From assembly GCA_011800805.1 (NCBI GenBank), contig MPNW01000507.1, forward strand, positions 1-64,000: a DNA stretch of 64,000 nt, written 5' to 3'. Every line of letters starts with the position of its first letter. The stretch's first letter is position 1. The notes below the pieces were generated by a model that did not search any database, was not told the DNA's origin, and saw only the letters and a program-made list of their open reading frames with translations. A program made the translations under genes and the position numbers. The stretch comes from Hirudo medicinalis. Taxonomy: Eukaryota > Annelida > Clitellata > Hirudinida > Hirudinidae. This document shows, piece by piece, positions 1-13,000 of this stretch.

Positions 1-189
1 ATTATTATTATTATATTATTATTATTATTATTATTATTTATTATTATTATTATTATTATTATTTATTATTTATTATTATTATTATTATTATACTGGCCTG
101 TTGAATAATTAATTTTTAATTTGTTGATCCAATTGCAAGCTTCCTGTACGGATGATTGATTATCATGCGACCAATAGCATAATGATGGC

Positions 190-221
<32 letters not shown>

Positions 222-300
222 CGGTGATGATGATGATGATGATGATGATGGTGTGCTTACATTATTACAACGTCGTCATAAAATTATCGTTTCAAATTTA
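1..300. repeat. AT-rich ATT and GAT trinucleotide repeats
   Basis: The first 90 bases are nearly pure ATT repeat with small interruptions. An imperfect GAT/ATG run follows at about 183-250. No coding signal is visible. The same two motif families recur through most introns of the window. Confidence 0.9.
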
Positions 301-432
301 CAAAGAAGAAAAGTGAAAATAATTTTAAACAAAATGTAATAACAACTTAATTATGTAAGTAATTATGTCATAATTAATATTTTCTAAATAGCGTTAAAAT
401 TTATTGAATGATTTGACATTGGCGCTACGAAA

Positions 433-660
433 ATGCTAGTTTTAGCGCTCTACAAAGCCAAAACTTTGCTCTTCTCAACAGAATCACACAGAAGCACACC
501 TTACTCAGACCAGCGACACAAGCGAGACGCACTTTCTTGCGGTCAGAGTCGCTACCACACCGACGACAGCAACTACCTGGATGTTGCCGATTCGCCGGTA
601 AACTTGCAGACGAGAGCAGCCAGCAGGGTGGCTAGGATCTACTCGACCGACAACGGTAAA
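433..660 (+). other. possible upstream exon of the ETS gene
   Basis: About 430-655 is more GC-rich than its flanks and open in one plus-strand frame. That frame runs through a stretch ending ...RIYSTDN and meets a GTAAAC donor-like site near 655. It is upstream of and co-oriented with the ETS exons, so it could be a 5' leader or an alternative first coding exon. I recognise no domain, and no PNT/SAM motif is present. The opposite strand is open too, so coding status is unproven. Confidence 0.15.
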
Positions 661-2008
661 CTTGTCCTTTTGAAGAATCACGCTTTTCAATTTGTTTTCA
701 TCTTTTGGCGATGGTGCGTTGTCATTAGTTTGAATGATTTCATCGTCATTCCGAGTATTTTTAGAGCGTCTATTGTGTCTTGTAATGTCCTTGTACTGAT
801 CTTGTACCGACCGATCTCGTACTGGTCTCGAGTACACTTCGGAGTCATCGGCTTGTGATAATGCCTTCTCATGCTAGGGATTTTTCTGTAGTATTTAATG
901 GGCTTAATTCATTCATTACTTCATTTGTCTGTTGTAAAGAGACATTTGATCGATGTCCACTTGGATTATGATTGCAACCGAGCAATCGTAGAGAACTTAT
1001 AATGTAATTATGAATAAATATATTATAATAATATTACTCGTAGTTGTTAATCGTAAAAAATTAGAAATATTATTAACAATGTAAACTGAATAATGTAATA
1101 ATGACGAGCAAGTTAGCTTAGAGGGTTTTGGCAATGAAGACCATAGTGTCGTATAAAACGCGCGCTACACAAACTGTGGCAAAAAATGCCTCTGACGCTA
1201 TGCTTATGGCGCTACATAAATGGAACTAATCTTATTTCTATTCATTGGTGAATTAACAGTAGACACATGATTTTCTTGGGTTGTCCCTGTGGCCCACGTC
1301 CTCAGGGGATTGTGGACTACCTTAGGGATGAGATGGGTTGACGTCATTCCATTGTTTGCTTGTAATGTGGAAATGATTTCACTATCGAAGGCCATTAGAA
1401 GGTCATTTGTAACCTGTCATGTACATTGTAAAATATGGTTTTGGTTCTTGTTGCGATGATGCTTGTCAATGTAACGTTTGTAAAAACAATTCATGATTGT
1501 GTAGTTAATTATTTTGCGAATTAATTTGAAAATGAAAAAAAACTGTTACTTACTTGCGTCGCCATAGTTACGCATGTAACATATTCGTGACACGTTAATA
1601 TAAGGAATTATATAATATATAATAAATATCTTTTGGAAAGCATTATTAGCAAATATTAATAGCAATGACTTAGCATAATAATGTCTTCCGCCTATAAATA
1701 GCATTCAAATGAAAAGGGGTTGTGCCTAATTTTTGAAATAAAATCACGAATCGCTTTCAGCCATTACGTGGAGACACCAGAAAGAACAAATACGACTACA
1801 ATAATAATTATGTAATTTACGAGGTGACAAGGCCTAAAAATAGGTTGCTAATTATATTCCCCACGATGTCATGTGACATTCTCCAGTGCACCGTACACGG
1901 ATGGGCGTGTACGAAGGTATTTCTACACTTCAATGGGAAGCAAGCACTGGGGCATATGATTGGTATGAGCCACTAAACGCCTCAACATGGTTTTTTTTCC
2001 ATTTCCAG
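661..2008. other. non-coding flank upstream of the ETS exons
   Basis: This stretch is AT-rich with many stops in every frame. It ends in a T-rich tract and TTTCCAG acceptor at 2001-2008, so the downstream end is probably intronic. I see no conserved exon or RNA gene in it. Confidence 0.6.
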
Positions 2009-2019
2009 ATTCTTTGCGC

Positions 2020-4315
2020 ATGACCGCCCAATCAGATCACAATGACGTCACGTCTACGTCAAACGCCCAGATTTCAAACCAGCCAATAGGGGATGGGCGT
2101 TCATTGACTCGTCCCGATGGCAACAATAACAGCAACAAAAACCACAACAACAATGCATCGACTGACACCGACGACTATAATAATTACATGCAACCGATGC
2201 AAGTCACATATCCATCTAATCGTACGACAAAGAGACCCACATGTCTCCCTCAAGACGACCTGCCACCTTCCAGAAGGACGAACGTCCCGGGTTCGAACCC
2301 CAGCGTCGTCAGCAGTGAAATCGTTCAGGGGTTTTCCAGCGAACCTGGACAGCTTGGATTTGAATTCAGGCAGAACTTGAACATTTCCAGTGCAAGTTCA
2401 GACTCTGACTTCCAGGCTGGTCAGACGAGTCCAATCTATTCCCAGAGTTCTGCTCGTCTACAAGGGATTCCTCAGGGGTCGTTCAAAGGTTTGGAACAAC
2501 GACTTTTAAATTTCCACTCTTAAATCGTCCCAAACATCCGGGAGTCCGGATTGATAATAAAAGTATCGTCTGCTAAGCGCAGGGCGGTCCTCAAAGAGTT
2601 TGAAAAGTAAATCCTGATAACAGTAACAGTTCTAGAGTTGAATGGAGTCATTCTACTCGGTCGGTCCTTTGCGGATTTGGGTGCAAACAAACTAATTTAT
2701 CAGAGCAATTTTCTCCTTTGATATCAACACCGCTCGGTTCTCGGTTCTCAATCTGCCACTTCTGAGAAGTGACCGGCGGTTGTTGTTAAAAATAATTCAT
2801 TTTTGTTTATAAACAATGATTGGTTTGCACTGGACAGGTCGTTGGAGAGCCATTCGGTTCGAGGCGTGTTATGGGTTTGTGTGCGTGGCTTTTATGATTG
2901 AAACAAAAAGCAGCCATGCAAACAGTTATCAGAGCACATTTTGTTTCCTCATGCTTCATTAAATGTTATTAATTGTATTTCAACTAATATAGTTTAATAA
3001 AATAAGTATTTTTTTTATTTCCAAAGAGGCAAAAAGAACCTTCCCTTGCAATTCCTTGATGTCGACTCCCTCTCCCGAATACCTGAGTTCAATGAATGAT
3101 TCCATGCAAATGACTCCGTCATCGGATTCTAATCCATCTTTTCCTCATTCACCTCTCGGCCTCCACCCATCCATGAATCCATCCATCCATCCGGACTACC
3201 TTCAACTGGATCCATACCAGAGTCACTCCGGTTACAACCAAGGCGATAGAGTTTTCCAGGCAGATCAGCGCCAGCATCACTATCATCATCAGCAACAACA
3301 ATATTTTTACCCGCAACAGCACCAACAGCTGGGCGGCGATTGGCTAGCCAACGGTTTCAACTACATCAACAGCACCAACTACATTATCAACAACAACAAC
3401 TACTATTGTATAAACGCCCATCACACTAAATGTCCAAACCTCAATAAATATAACTTCTATCCGTTCGACGAAACACTGGCAGACGACAAAACTTGGAACG
3501 GGAAATCAGACTATTCCTTTCAATGCCAGAACCCAGACCTCCGTAACAGGGGCACTGCCATAACTTCCAACCAAATGTACCCCGGCTTGGACATCAACTC
3601 CTCTTGCCAGTTTGGCGAGAAAGCCTTGGAGCTTTCATATCCTATGTATCACCAGAGGCATCCTCCGCTCCAGCATCAGGTGGAGGACTTAAGGATGATC
3701 AAAAAAGAAATCGTACGACCAAATTCTCCAGTTCCGTTGACGACTTATTCTGGTTGGTACCTTCGTCGCTACGAGTTACTTGATTTGGGAGCCTGTTGAT
3801 GCTTCTTTAAAGCTTTTCGATGTTTTTTTGTTTTCATAATGTCACCGTTTCTTTAGAATGTAATTACTAATTCGTGCTAACGCATTTAGATGTTTCATTT
3901 ATTATAGATTCAAAATCTAAATCTAATAATTATTTATTAAAAAATTATTATTTCGATAATCCTAGGCAATGGACCGATTCAACTCTGGCAATTTCTGCTA
4001 GAGCAGTTGACCGACCGAAACTGTCAGAACTTCATAGCATGGACGGGGGACGGTTGGGAGTTCAAGCTCTCTGACCCAGACGAGGTGGCGAGAAGATGGG
4101 GCCAACGCAAGAACAAGCCCAAAATGAATTACGAGAAATTAAGCCGAGGACTTCGATACTATTACGACAAGAACATTATCCACAAAACCTCTGGAAAGAG
4201 ATATGTGTACAAGTTCGTCTGCAACTTAGAAAGTCTGACTGGATATACCCCCAATCAGCTCTTCGAAGTCTACGGCCTGACGCCACAGGGTGACAAGGAG
4301 AATGGTGAAGTATGA
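2020..4315 (+). CDS. ETS1: ETS1/2-Pointed class ETS-domain transcription factor
   Basis: This is a sequence-specific nuclear transcription factor, in other animals a target of Ras/MAPK signalling. Three exons agree in phase: 2009-2488 (ATG at 2020), 3027-3752 and 3966-4315, giving 514 residues. Residues about 1-398 are low in complexity (Ser, Asn, Gln, His runs) with several S/TP sites and an IKKE SUMO-type motif. The last exon is a full ETS domain at about 400-485. It reads [14 protein letters not shown], then [21 protein letters not shown], and the recognition helix has [20 protein letters not shown]. These are hallmarks of ETS1/2/Pointed and differ from GABPA, ELK and FLI types. The PNT/SAM domain that most ETS1/2 proteins carry was not found. 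Either this is a Pointed-P1-like form, or PNT exons lie left of the window. In that case the ATG at 2020 would be internal. Confidence 0.92.
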
Positions 4316-5769
4316 ATGATTTATGTTGGATTGAATTTCACCTTTTTCAATGACCAAGCGTAAGTCTCGGCTGGTATTAAACAGATTACGCAATAGAGAT
4401 TTCGAAAATCCTTGAAATTTGTAACGAAATTTGACTTTCACGAAGAAATTGTTAACGATTGTTTGAGACTTAGATCAATATAAGTATTCTAACCTTCATT
4501 CCAGACGGCTAGCTAACTTTAACATTCGCATCTTTGTGTACGTGCCTTGTCGAGTAGATACATTTTTGTCGAATTAATTCTTTGTGTAATTTCAAAATAT
4601 TTTCCGAATTCTATTGTTTTAATTGTTTTACACGAGCTATTTTTTAGAAAAGTTTTTTTGTAATTTTTCACATTTCGTGCCTTCCTTGAATAAAAAATTA
4701 TTAATCTTAAGAACATATTTTATTTTATAAATATAAAAACCAATTTTTTTCAAGGCTTAGCTTAGTGCATGTTTACCAAACTTTTTAAAACAATCTTATT
4801 TCCATGGCAGACGGCAATAAAAACAGTGGTCGCACTCGTTTGTCAGTCGAAGCGGTGCAAATGTTTCTGTCATCCGAGCGGCTGGCGGCACAACAAAAAC
4901 ACTTCATTAAAATGTAAAAACTCAAATGAAAGTTCAACTTAGATTTTAACAAAAGCAGATTTAATTGTTCGAAGCCGTTTCACTTAAATCTTTCCAACAG
5001 AAACAACAGCCAACGATCTAAAAAATAATGACACTTTAAATTGTTCATCAGAACTCCAGTCTAAGCTGCTTTAACTGCTTTTACGGTTAGAATACGTGAG
5101 GTCATTTTTATCTGTTTTGTGCGAGTTATGGTGAGATCTATGCGCCGAAAGTGCACATTTATTTTTACGCCTAACTGGTTCTGTTGCTAAGGAGAACTAA
5201 AGTTGAAGTATTTAAATGCATTGTACACTAAGTTCAACCAGTATGTTGATTCTCTGAGCCAAGTATTAGGTGTCTCGATGTTTCATTTATTTCAGACATA
5301 GTAAATCCGAAAATGATGTAAACTTTGCTTGTTGGGAACTGCACCATTGCTAGAAACATTGGTAACTAAAATAACATTCTTAGTGCTGGAAAAGATGATC
5401 TCATTTGGTTGCCTTAATACTGCTTATTTGAGATAATGAACAATTTCTTTGATTTAGATTACTTAATTAAAGTTTAGATGCGGCTTTATCAGCAATATGA
5501 CAACAAAGCATGCCGAGATTCTCTATTGTCAAAAAGTAAAAAGTAATTCTATACATGGGTTGCATTCGTTAACTGATAAATGTGGAATTTATACCCAGGT
5601 AGCATGAAAATAAATAGTAATAAGTATATTTAAATTTGTTGGACAAACACCTGAGGCAAATTGTAACATGGAAAAATATGATCGCATTACTTGACACGAG
5701 CATTTCATAAAATTTATCTTAGGCCATGACAAACTCCATTCTGGAAGTATAATGAAGAAATCAATTAGA
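4316..5769. other. intergenic / 3' UTR stretch
   Basis: This AT-rich sequence lies between the convergent 3' ends of the ETS gene (+) and the claudin-like gene (-). There is no long or conserved ORF and no marked simple repeat. Confidence 0.7.
4689..4694 (+). promoter_or_regulatory. candidate polyadenylation signal of the ETS gene
   Basis: AATAAA lies 374 bp after the ETS stop codon in an AT-rich 3' region. A second AATAAA at 4814-4819 is an alternative. Confidence 0.4.
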
Positions 5770-5782
5770 TTTATTTCTAAAT

Positions 5783-7139
5783 TCATTGTTGAAGACCGGC
5801 CACGCTAAACCCGAGGGCTATAAATGTTAGGAACATGTCGGCAACTGCGAGTCCAAACGCCCATCCCAGGACTCCGATGTTGCCCTCTTCGGCCCAGAGG
5901 GGTTCTTTGTTGTTGAAGTATTCCTGGAATCTGTCGCCGAACGAGCAGACGCAAGTGAGGGTCAAGAGTCCTAAAAATTGAACGAATGTGATTTTTCTAA
6001 ATCATTCGACGAGTCGATGTTGACAAAAATATTGTGATTTAGTTCATTCGAAGTCTATTGTCATGAATTATGTAACAGATGTATTTTAAAATTTTAAATG
6101 TATTTTAGATCTGTCTTTTTCACATGGAGGCATTGGTTTGAAATTAAGCTAAATCAATATTTATTTGAGGACCGATGTTAAATATTAGATACACATTCAT
6201 TTGAGTTCAGTTTCTCAATATCACAAACAAAGGCCAAATTGCAATACATCAATTTCAATTATAAAATTGGCAAGACAAGCCTCATACAAGTTGATTTAAT
6301 GTATCAACTTACTCAATATACTGAAAAACATAACAATTAGTTCCGTGTTTGGATCATAATTGGATCAGTCACCTGCAAGAGCAGTCACCCCGAGAGAAGC
6401 ACCGACGACCCTCATGTCTTCCTCGAAATCGCTGACAAAGGCACACATGGCAGCGAGACCGAGGGCTGCCGGTAGGACAAACAGGGACAGAATCATAAAG
6501 GCCTGAGCTGCCTTAAGCCAGTCTGAATGAAGGAGAAAGTAAAATTGTCATGGAAATATTTATACAATTTAAAATTAAAATTGGGATTTTATTTCCTGCT
6601 ATAATAACATTTAATAATTGTTGGGTTGATAATAATAATTGCTGATTACATAAAAACTGCAACTTTGATGTATGGAGTTGATAAGTGCATCCAAAGTTGG
6701 CAAAGTAAATATATCAAATAAGACTATTGAATCAATCACTAGTAATTTAAATAAAATAATCTTATATCCAAAAGTTTATTGTTTTGTTAAAGTTTATTTG
6801 TGCCAAAGATTAAAATTTTAACTGATTTTGAAATGTATTTCTGCAGATGAAACTCTAATAAAAAAACAAAATAAGAATTAATTCAAGTAACTTAACTTCA
6901 TAACACTTACCTCCATAGATTATATCCACAAAGTCATGGCAAGTTTCACCACCGCCATAAGGGTAAGTGCAGTACTTCCATAGACCGATGTGCTCAGCCC
7001 TTTCGGTCCTTGAGAGATCCGTGGAAGCCCAGTGTGGGGCAGAAATGGCGATCAGGTGGAACAAAAAAGCAATTGCCAGTAATCCAACGCTAATGAGTTT
7101 AAAGAGGTTGAGTCCCTTGTCTGCAGGACCAAATCCCAT
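5783..7139 (-). CDS. claudin/PMP22-like four-pass membrane protein
   Basis: Three minus-strand exons join in phase: 7139-6911, 6522-6373 and 5970-5783, encoding 188 residues. Four hydrophobic segments are visible: about 14-33 (FKLISVGLLAIAFLFHLIAI), 80-103, 112-133 and 160-184. The first extracellular loop carries the claudin-superfamily signature: a Trp after the first helix (APHW), then GLW followed by two cysteines (GLWKYCTYPYGGGETC). Length and topology fit claudin/PMP22/EMP proteins, which act in cell junctions or as membrane organisers. Strict claudins, PMP22-like and other invertebrate tetraspan-type members cannot be separated by eye. The ATG at 7139 begins MGFGPADKG, a short cytoplasmic N-terminus as expected. 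A candidate AATAAA lies only about 8 bp past the stop (5775-5770). Upstream untranslated exons were not identified. Confidence 0.82.
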
Positions 7140-8075
7140 CGTGTAATTAAAAAAAAATACCGTTCAGAAATTGCGATAGAAACCTATATGAATAACGAAC
7201 GTGTTTGTACAAAAATGTCAATTACTCAATTAGTTTACTGCAGCGGTAAAGATTTTCATGTTTTCAACCCAATTGACAAAACAACTTTAAAACACCTGGG
7301 ATTCCATGCAGGTGAATAAAACCATTTGTATGTGGTAATTTTTTTGTTTTTTGTGTCTTAACTAATAAAGTATTAATATTTTAAAAACTAAAAACTAAAA
7401 TATTTAGTATAAGGCTATTTAATTATTTAAATCGTATTAAATTAATATTATGTATACATATTTATTATAAATTATTACCTTAAATAAATATTTGAAAAAA
7501 GTTACCTCAAGTTGTTGAGAGTTGTTAAGAGCTACAAGAATCTCTCCGGCAGCATAATCTGCGACCATGTTTGTGGATGTTTTGCATTTGTAAATAATGT
7601 TTGAAATTTGGGTCAAGCCGTCTAAGTTCCTGCATGTTTTCGTTTGTGAACTGAGGTAATTTTACGAATTATATTTTTTCTGTCTGCAATTATCAAGACG
7701 TATGCAAAAACTTTGAGTGGGGTTTTTATGGCGCATTATGGGCAATACCTCAAAGCGTGCTGATATTTTTTTGTCATACTATTGAAATGTGCTCTTGGAC
7801 TTCTAGTGCTCAACTTTAAAAGAATTTGCTTTTGCAATTTTATTTTGAAAATTAACTTCTTTGTCTGTTATGCTTTGCTTTATAACTGAGCTATGTAAAT
7901 CCTTTAGCACTCGTATCAGATGCGTTTTGCAGTCAACATGATCATGTTTCACACGTTCGTTATTTATCTGATGAAAAGTTATATAAAGACATTTATTTTT
8001 CACAGAAGTAAACAGTAATATTTCAACTAATCTATTGCAATTTGTCTCTTACCAATCATTACAGAAATTTTATTA
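7140..8075. other. non-coding stretch
   Basis: This AT-rich sequence lies upstream of the claudin-like gene. ORFs here are short and have no coding character. No repeat or RNA gene was seen. Confidence 0.6.
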
Positions 8076-8588
8076 TTAACGCAACCTGGAAAGTGTGCAA
8101 CACGATGAAGTTCTCGTTGCTTTAGAATCGAGAGCGGCTATTTGACAGATCGACAAACCTCCGAGACGAAGTCGGGAGGGTTCGAGTGGATTTTTTATGC
8201 CCTGCTCGGGGTTGCACGTCTGCTTTGTTGAGGCTCTGAAAAGTAAAAATTTTAGCAAATTAAAAAGCCATAAAAAAGCTGGCTCTTTGTCTGAAATCTG
8301 AAGAGGAAGATTGTCGTGTTTAAACCGAGTTCCTTTACATAAGACTAACATAATAAGATCAAAAATACATGACATCTCCCTCCCGATCATTGAGTTCAGT
8401 CGAAACCGTATCGGCGATATCGTCGGGGGTGTCGGCACTCCCGGAGGTCGCCGGACATTTCTCTTCTCCAACGAGGTCCGGTTGCCGAAGGGGATTTTCT
8501 GCCCGAAGAAAACTGTCGGAACTTCCTGCCGAACCGGCGTGCCTGCAGATTCCTTCGTTTCTGTCTGGCTGGTGTTTTCAGGTGCCCT
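8076..8588 (-). CDS. unrecognised two-exon ORF, possible 3' end of a gene
   Basis: Two exon-like blocks sit on the minus strand. The distal block (about 8235-8076) follows a good ACTTTTCAG acceptor and ends at a stop after ...SCCTLSRLR. The proximal block (about 8588 to 8363) is GC-rich and open in two frames. One begins after a TTTATAG acceptor and reads APENTSQTETKESAGTPVRQ. The other starts after a weaker CACCAG acceptor, contains SADTPDDIADTVSTELNDRE and reaches a CAT|GTATTT donor. That second frame joins the distal block in matching phase (Ile at the junction). No family is recognised, and the plus strand is also open across part of it. Upstream exons and the start codon are not identified. 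Confidence 0.3.
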   Translation of the reverse strand, partial: RAPENTSQTETKESAGTPVRQEVPTVFFGQKIPFGNRTSLEKRNVRRPPGVPTPPTISPIRFRLNSMIGREMSCIFDLIMLVLCKGTRFKHDNLPLQISDKEPAFLWLFNLLKFLLFRASTKQTCNPEQGIKNPLEPSRLRLGGLSICQIAALDSKATRTSSCCTLSRLR

Positions 8589-8754
8589 ATAAAGAAGAAG
8601 CACTCTTAGTAATTGAATGCTTTATTAGCCACATCAATCTTCCAATAAACCGACGACTGATGAAGGGGAGTTTTTACTTCCAGTGCATTTTTTACTATCA
8701 TGTTTCTGCTCTTGTGCCTCTGACTGAAATATTATTTCTGAGGTAATAAACAAC

Positions 8755-8950
8755 ATTTACGACTATGATACTTATTATCTATTAATGATAATAATATTAT
8801 AATTATAATTATTAATATTATAATTATAATTATTAATATTATTATTAATAACAATATTCAATATCAGTATTATTAATCTTATTGTTACTATTATTATTAA
8901 TAATATGTATATATATATAATATTGTTATCTTATCATCGTCATCATCACG
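8755..8950. repeat. AT-only repeat tract
   Basis: This is a run of interleaved TAATATTATAAT-type units grading into ATT and TA repeats. It contains repeated copies of AATTATAATTATTAATATTA. Confidence 0.8.
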
Positions 8951-9081
8951 AGTCAGTAATAAAGAAACAACAACGATCATTAGCAACGGTTTTAAGGTGC
9001 TAGGAAAACTATCGAATGGATGCAGAAAGGTGGTTCAAACATTTTGTTCGATCGATGGGGATCAAGAGCTGAAGGGTAATT

Positions 9082-9397
9082 ATGGAGAAATTATCTGCAA
9101 GAGGAGACCGTCGTACGGACGTAGTTAATGACTTCGGATGTAAGAGTCTCTCGACGCCCAAATGGACCTCGACGATCGAGAAGAAAGACTCCCGACGGGT
9201 CGCGATCGTCTTCGCGGACGGGAATCGCATTTTCCCGATCGTTTCGAGGGAGGACTTGCGGCTCGGGAGTCCTTCGCCCGTGCCGCAAGTCCTCCGTGGC
9301 AAATTCTCCGTGCACGCGAAGGCCGCAACTCGACGACTGCATTCGAGACGACCACTGCAAAACCGTCGTCGCCACCGAGTTTTACCGAACGATGATT
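9082..9397 (+). CDS. tentative first coding exon of the zinc-finger gene
   Basis: A CG-dinucleotide-rich block stands out from AT-rich flanks. An ATG at 9082 opens a 105-codon frame with strong G/C preference at third positions (for example RRVAIVFADGNRIFPIVSRE). The frame could leave at a GTTAGT donor at 9398 in phase 1. That is the phase required by the zinc-finger exon starting at 13446, and the joined codon would be TAT (Tyr). No domain is recognised. Two minus-strand frames that share the same wobble positions are open too, so strand and function remain open. It may instead be a CpG-rich promoter or 5' UTR. Confidence 0.25.
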
Positions 9398-10056
9398 GTT
9401 AGTGGCAATGATGATGACGATGATCGTGGCGAATATGTCTCGGCTGATGACGATGACGGTGCGAGAACCGATGATGATAATGATTGTGACGGCGAAAAAG
9501 GCTCCAGTTGAGGCGACCGTGTATCAATCAATCAATTGAGGCAGAATGCTGCCCGACCGTTTCTCGATTTATGAATAATTCGCCAGGTGCTCTCAACAAA
9601 AAAACCCATCACACTGCATTATCAAGGCCTTCATCATCATCATCATCAACCTACAAGTACCAACAACAACAACAGCAAAATGTTCTGAACAACCTGACAC
9701 TAAACACCTTTGACTATCATTCGCCTTCTTATATATATATATATATATATATAGATATATTATTAATTATTATTATAATATTATGTATATTATTATTTAT
9801 AATAATAATATTATTATTATTATTGTCATCGTCATTATTGTTCCTGTTGTTATACTCACCATTATTATCACCATCATCCATTCATCGGTCATGATATCGG
9901 ATGATGGAGTTTATTTTCTTGTTTTTTGTTCTAATTAGCAGTTAATTATCTTTATCGTCATCACCATCATCATTATTATTGCTGTTCTTGTCTTTGTTAT
10001 TATTATTATTGTTATTATTGTTATTAATCATTATTGTTGTTGTTATTATTATTATC

Positions 10057-10092
<36 letters not shown>

Positions 10093-11186
10093 TTTGTTGT
10101 TGTTATTCCGAGTTTCGTTGTTCTCCTAATAACCGCACATGGAGACCTTCATAGAATTGCAATCAATAACTCTTGTCACGATGTGATGTCTCGTAGTAAT
10201 TATGCAAACAATTGATGATCTGCTTAACCATGAAGGTGGTGATGATGATGATTATGATAATGACAGTGGTGGTGATAGCGATGATTGTGTTGATGATGGT
10301 GATAGTGTTGGTGATGACGATGATTATGGTGGTGATGGTGATGATAGTGGTGGTGATGGTGATGATTATGGTGGTGACGAGGGAGATGATGATAATCGGG
10401 CGATAAAGCCTCTGAGTCATTCTCCTGTTTGCAGGTCTTTGTTAGCCGGTTCTTGGGTTGTTTATTTTTATCTCTCATTGTAATTTCCCGGCTGTCGTCA
10501 GCATGTAATTTCTCCATCTATTTCCAACTTCTCCGCTTTCAAAGCCACTCTGAGGTTGGGGTAGGAGGGTTGGGGGGGGATGGGGTGGGGTTTCTTCTCA
10601 ACCCTCTCCTTTGTTCGTCATCTTTCTCATCCGCTATCTCCTCCTGTTCAACTGTCTTTCATTCATTTATTCGTTCATTCATCCATTCGTGCATTCGTTC
10701 TTTCATCCAGGCATTCATTCATTCATTCGTTCTTTCTTTCTTTCACTCTCAGTTTGAGTGGTCGTGTTTGTTTTGGTGAGCGGAAGAGGGCTTAGGTGCG
10801 TTTTGTTTGCTCTCGAGTAAGCGTTGACTTCTGTTTTCAATTGTATCAAGTATAAACATGTGCCCGCTAATAACGTTCCGATGAAGAAGAAGATGATGAT
10901 GACGATGGTGATGACGATAATGATGATGATGGTGGTGATGACGAGAGCATAAAGAAACCATTTGCGGGCGATTCAATTTCTGGGTGAAGCGATTTGAAGT
11001 TTAGTGATGATGATGGCGATGGTGGTGGTGGTGGTGGTGATGATGATGATGACGACTGTGATGGTAATGATTGCTTCAATGCATAACAGTGTCCAGGTTA
11101 TCCTTGATCTGCCTGCATCTGAATGTGATTACGACACTTTCTAAAAAGTTATCAATTTGTTCTGGCTGACATCACAACAGCAACAA

Positions 11187-11220
<34 letters not shown>

Positions 11221-12647
11221 GCAACTGTCATGTCTACGTGATCTCCCGGCGAGACTGCGATTACGCAAGCCAGTGTTGAGTTAAGGAAGCTATCGTTTGG
11301 TGTTTTATGGGTGGGTGATGGCTGGCTGGCTGGATGGGTGGATGGATGGATGGATGGATGGATGGATGGATGGATTGTTAAATGAGTGAATGGATGAATG
11401 AATGATCGAACGAATGGATGGATGGATGGAAAAATGAATGATTGAATGAATGAATGAGTGAACGAATTAGTTGGATGAAAAAGTGCCTAGGAAAACGTTA
11501 GCACAAGTTTCTCATTGAAGCAATAAGTTCTTGAGCTTATCAGCTCCGAGTCATCGAGTGAGCCTCTTATCAAATCTTGGGTTCTCCCGCCCTACAAACC
11601 TTCGCAAACCCCATCAAAACCACCCGCCATGGTGATGATGATGACGACGATGATGATGGTGGTGGTGTGGTGCTGACTATGGTGATGATGATGGCAGTAG
11701 CAATCCCTCGTAATTTGTATCCCGTAATTCGATTCATTCTCTCAATAATTCGACAGACAGTAAAAGTTCTGCTGTTTGTTCTTCGTATCATTTCAAACTC
11801 GATACCCAGGTTCACTTCTCACCGATAACTGTCGCTTTTTATAAACCTCCTTACCAGGGAGTAGGTGGTGATGATGTTGGTGATATGATGATGGTGATGA
11901 TGGTGGTGGTGATATGATGATGATGATGATTAGTGACACATAACACAGCAGCCATGTTAACGTTCCGCCATTACTAACCTGCCAGCCAATAGGAATCGAG
12001 AGCGACGGCCATGATAGTAGTAGCGTTGGCAATGGCTTATAAAACTCGGCCTTGTGTCGTCTTCTCTTAAGTTAAAGAGCTGCTCGCCTCGTTTTGAATG
12101 TTTCTTAAGTCTGCGTTCTTCCAACAGGCCGAAGACCTTCTGACTTCCGATTCTCCTACTCATCAGGGTTCATCTTCCTTCCTTCCTTCCCCGTTCGGAT
12201 ACGTCTACGATCAGCATTGAGGAAAGCCATCATCGTTAGTCTAGTTTCTCGATCTCAACTCGGTCAATAGATCGCAATCCTCCGTGGATAGCGACTGGAC
12301 TTCCTTCTCCTTCTTCTTCTTCTTTGCCCAGTGTTCTGGAGGTTCTCGACGGATGGATTTTTATGAATTTATGAGTTTTACCAACTTTGAGGACAACATT
12401 CTTCGAGTTGTCCTTCTGGAAGGTCACTTGGATAGTATCTGAGCCTACTCTATGATAATGCTTGCACGATGATGGTGATGATGGAGATGATGATGGTGAT
12501 GATGATGGAGATGATGTTGATGGTAGACGCGATGTTGATGTCGGATATTTCATTGTGGGTTTACTCGTGTCTTGTGCTGACTAACAGTTAACAAGGTTGA
12601 ACAAGAGTTGTACTTGCATTCCATTAGCACCCTCACAAATACATACG

Positions 12648-12682
<35 letters not shown>

Positions 12683-12956
12683 GCTCACTCCAGGAGATAC
12701 ATCCACACGTACATCGAGAGAGTAGTAGTCGTCGTATGGCACAATCGATTGAGGACCTGGAAAGACTTCTTGATGAGTTTCCAATCGGAAAGTGATACCG
12801 AACGAAGTCAACAACAGCAGCAACAACGACAGAAGACGACCACCATCGCATCTCTTCATCATGACGGACATGTGACAGAATGCCAGAGAGGTTTGTCGCT
12901 GTTGTTGTTTCGTTGTTGTCGTAAATGAAGCAGCTGCGACAACAGTAGTAGCAGCG

Positions 12957-13000
<44 letters not shown>

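Noticed and set aside
12236..12928. ORFs on both strands with poly-Ser, poly-Val or poly-Thr/His
   Set aside because: They translate CA and GAT microsatellites and have no conserved segment.
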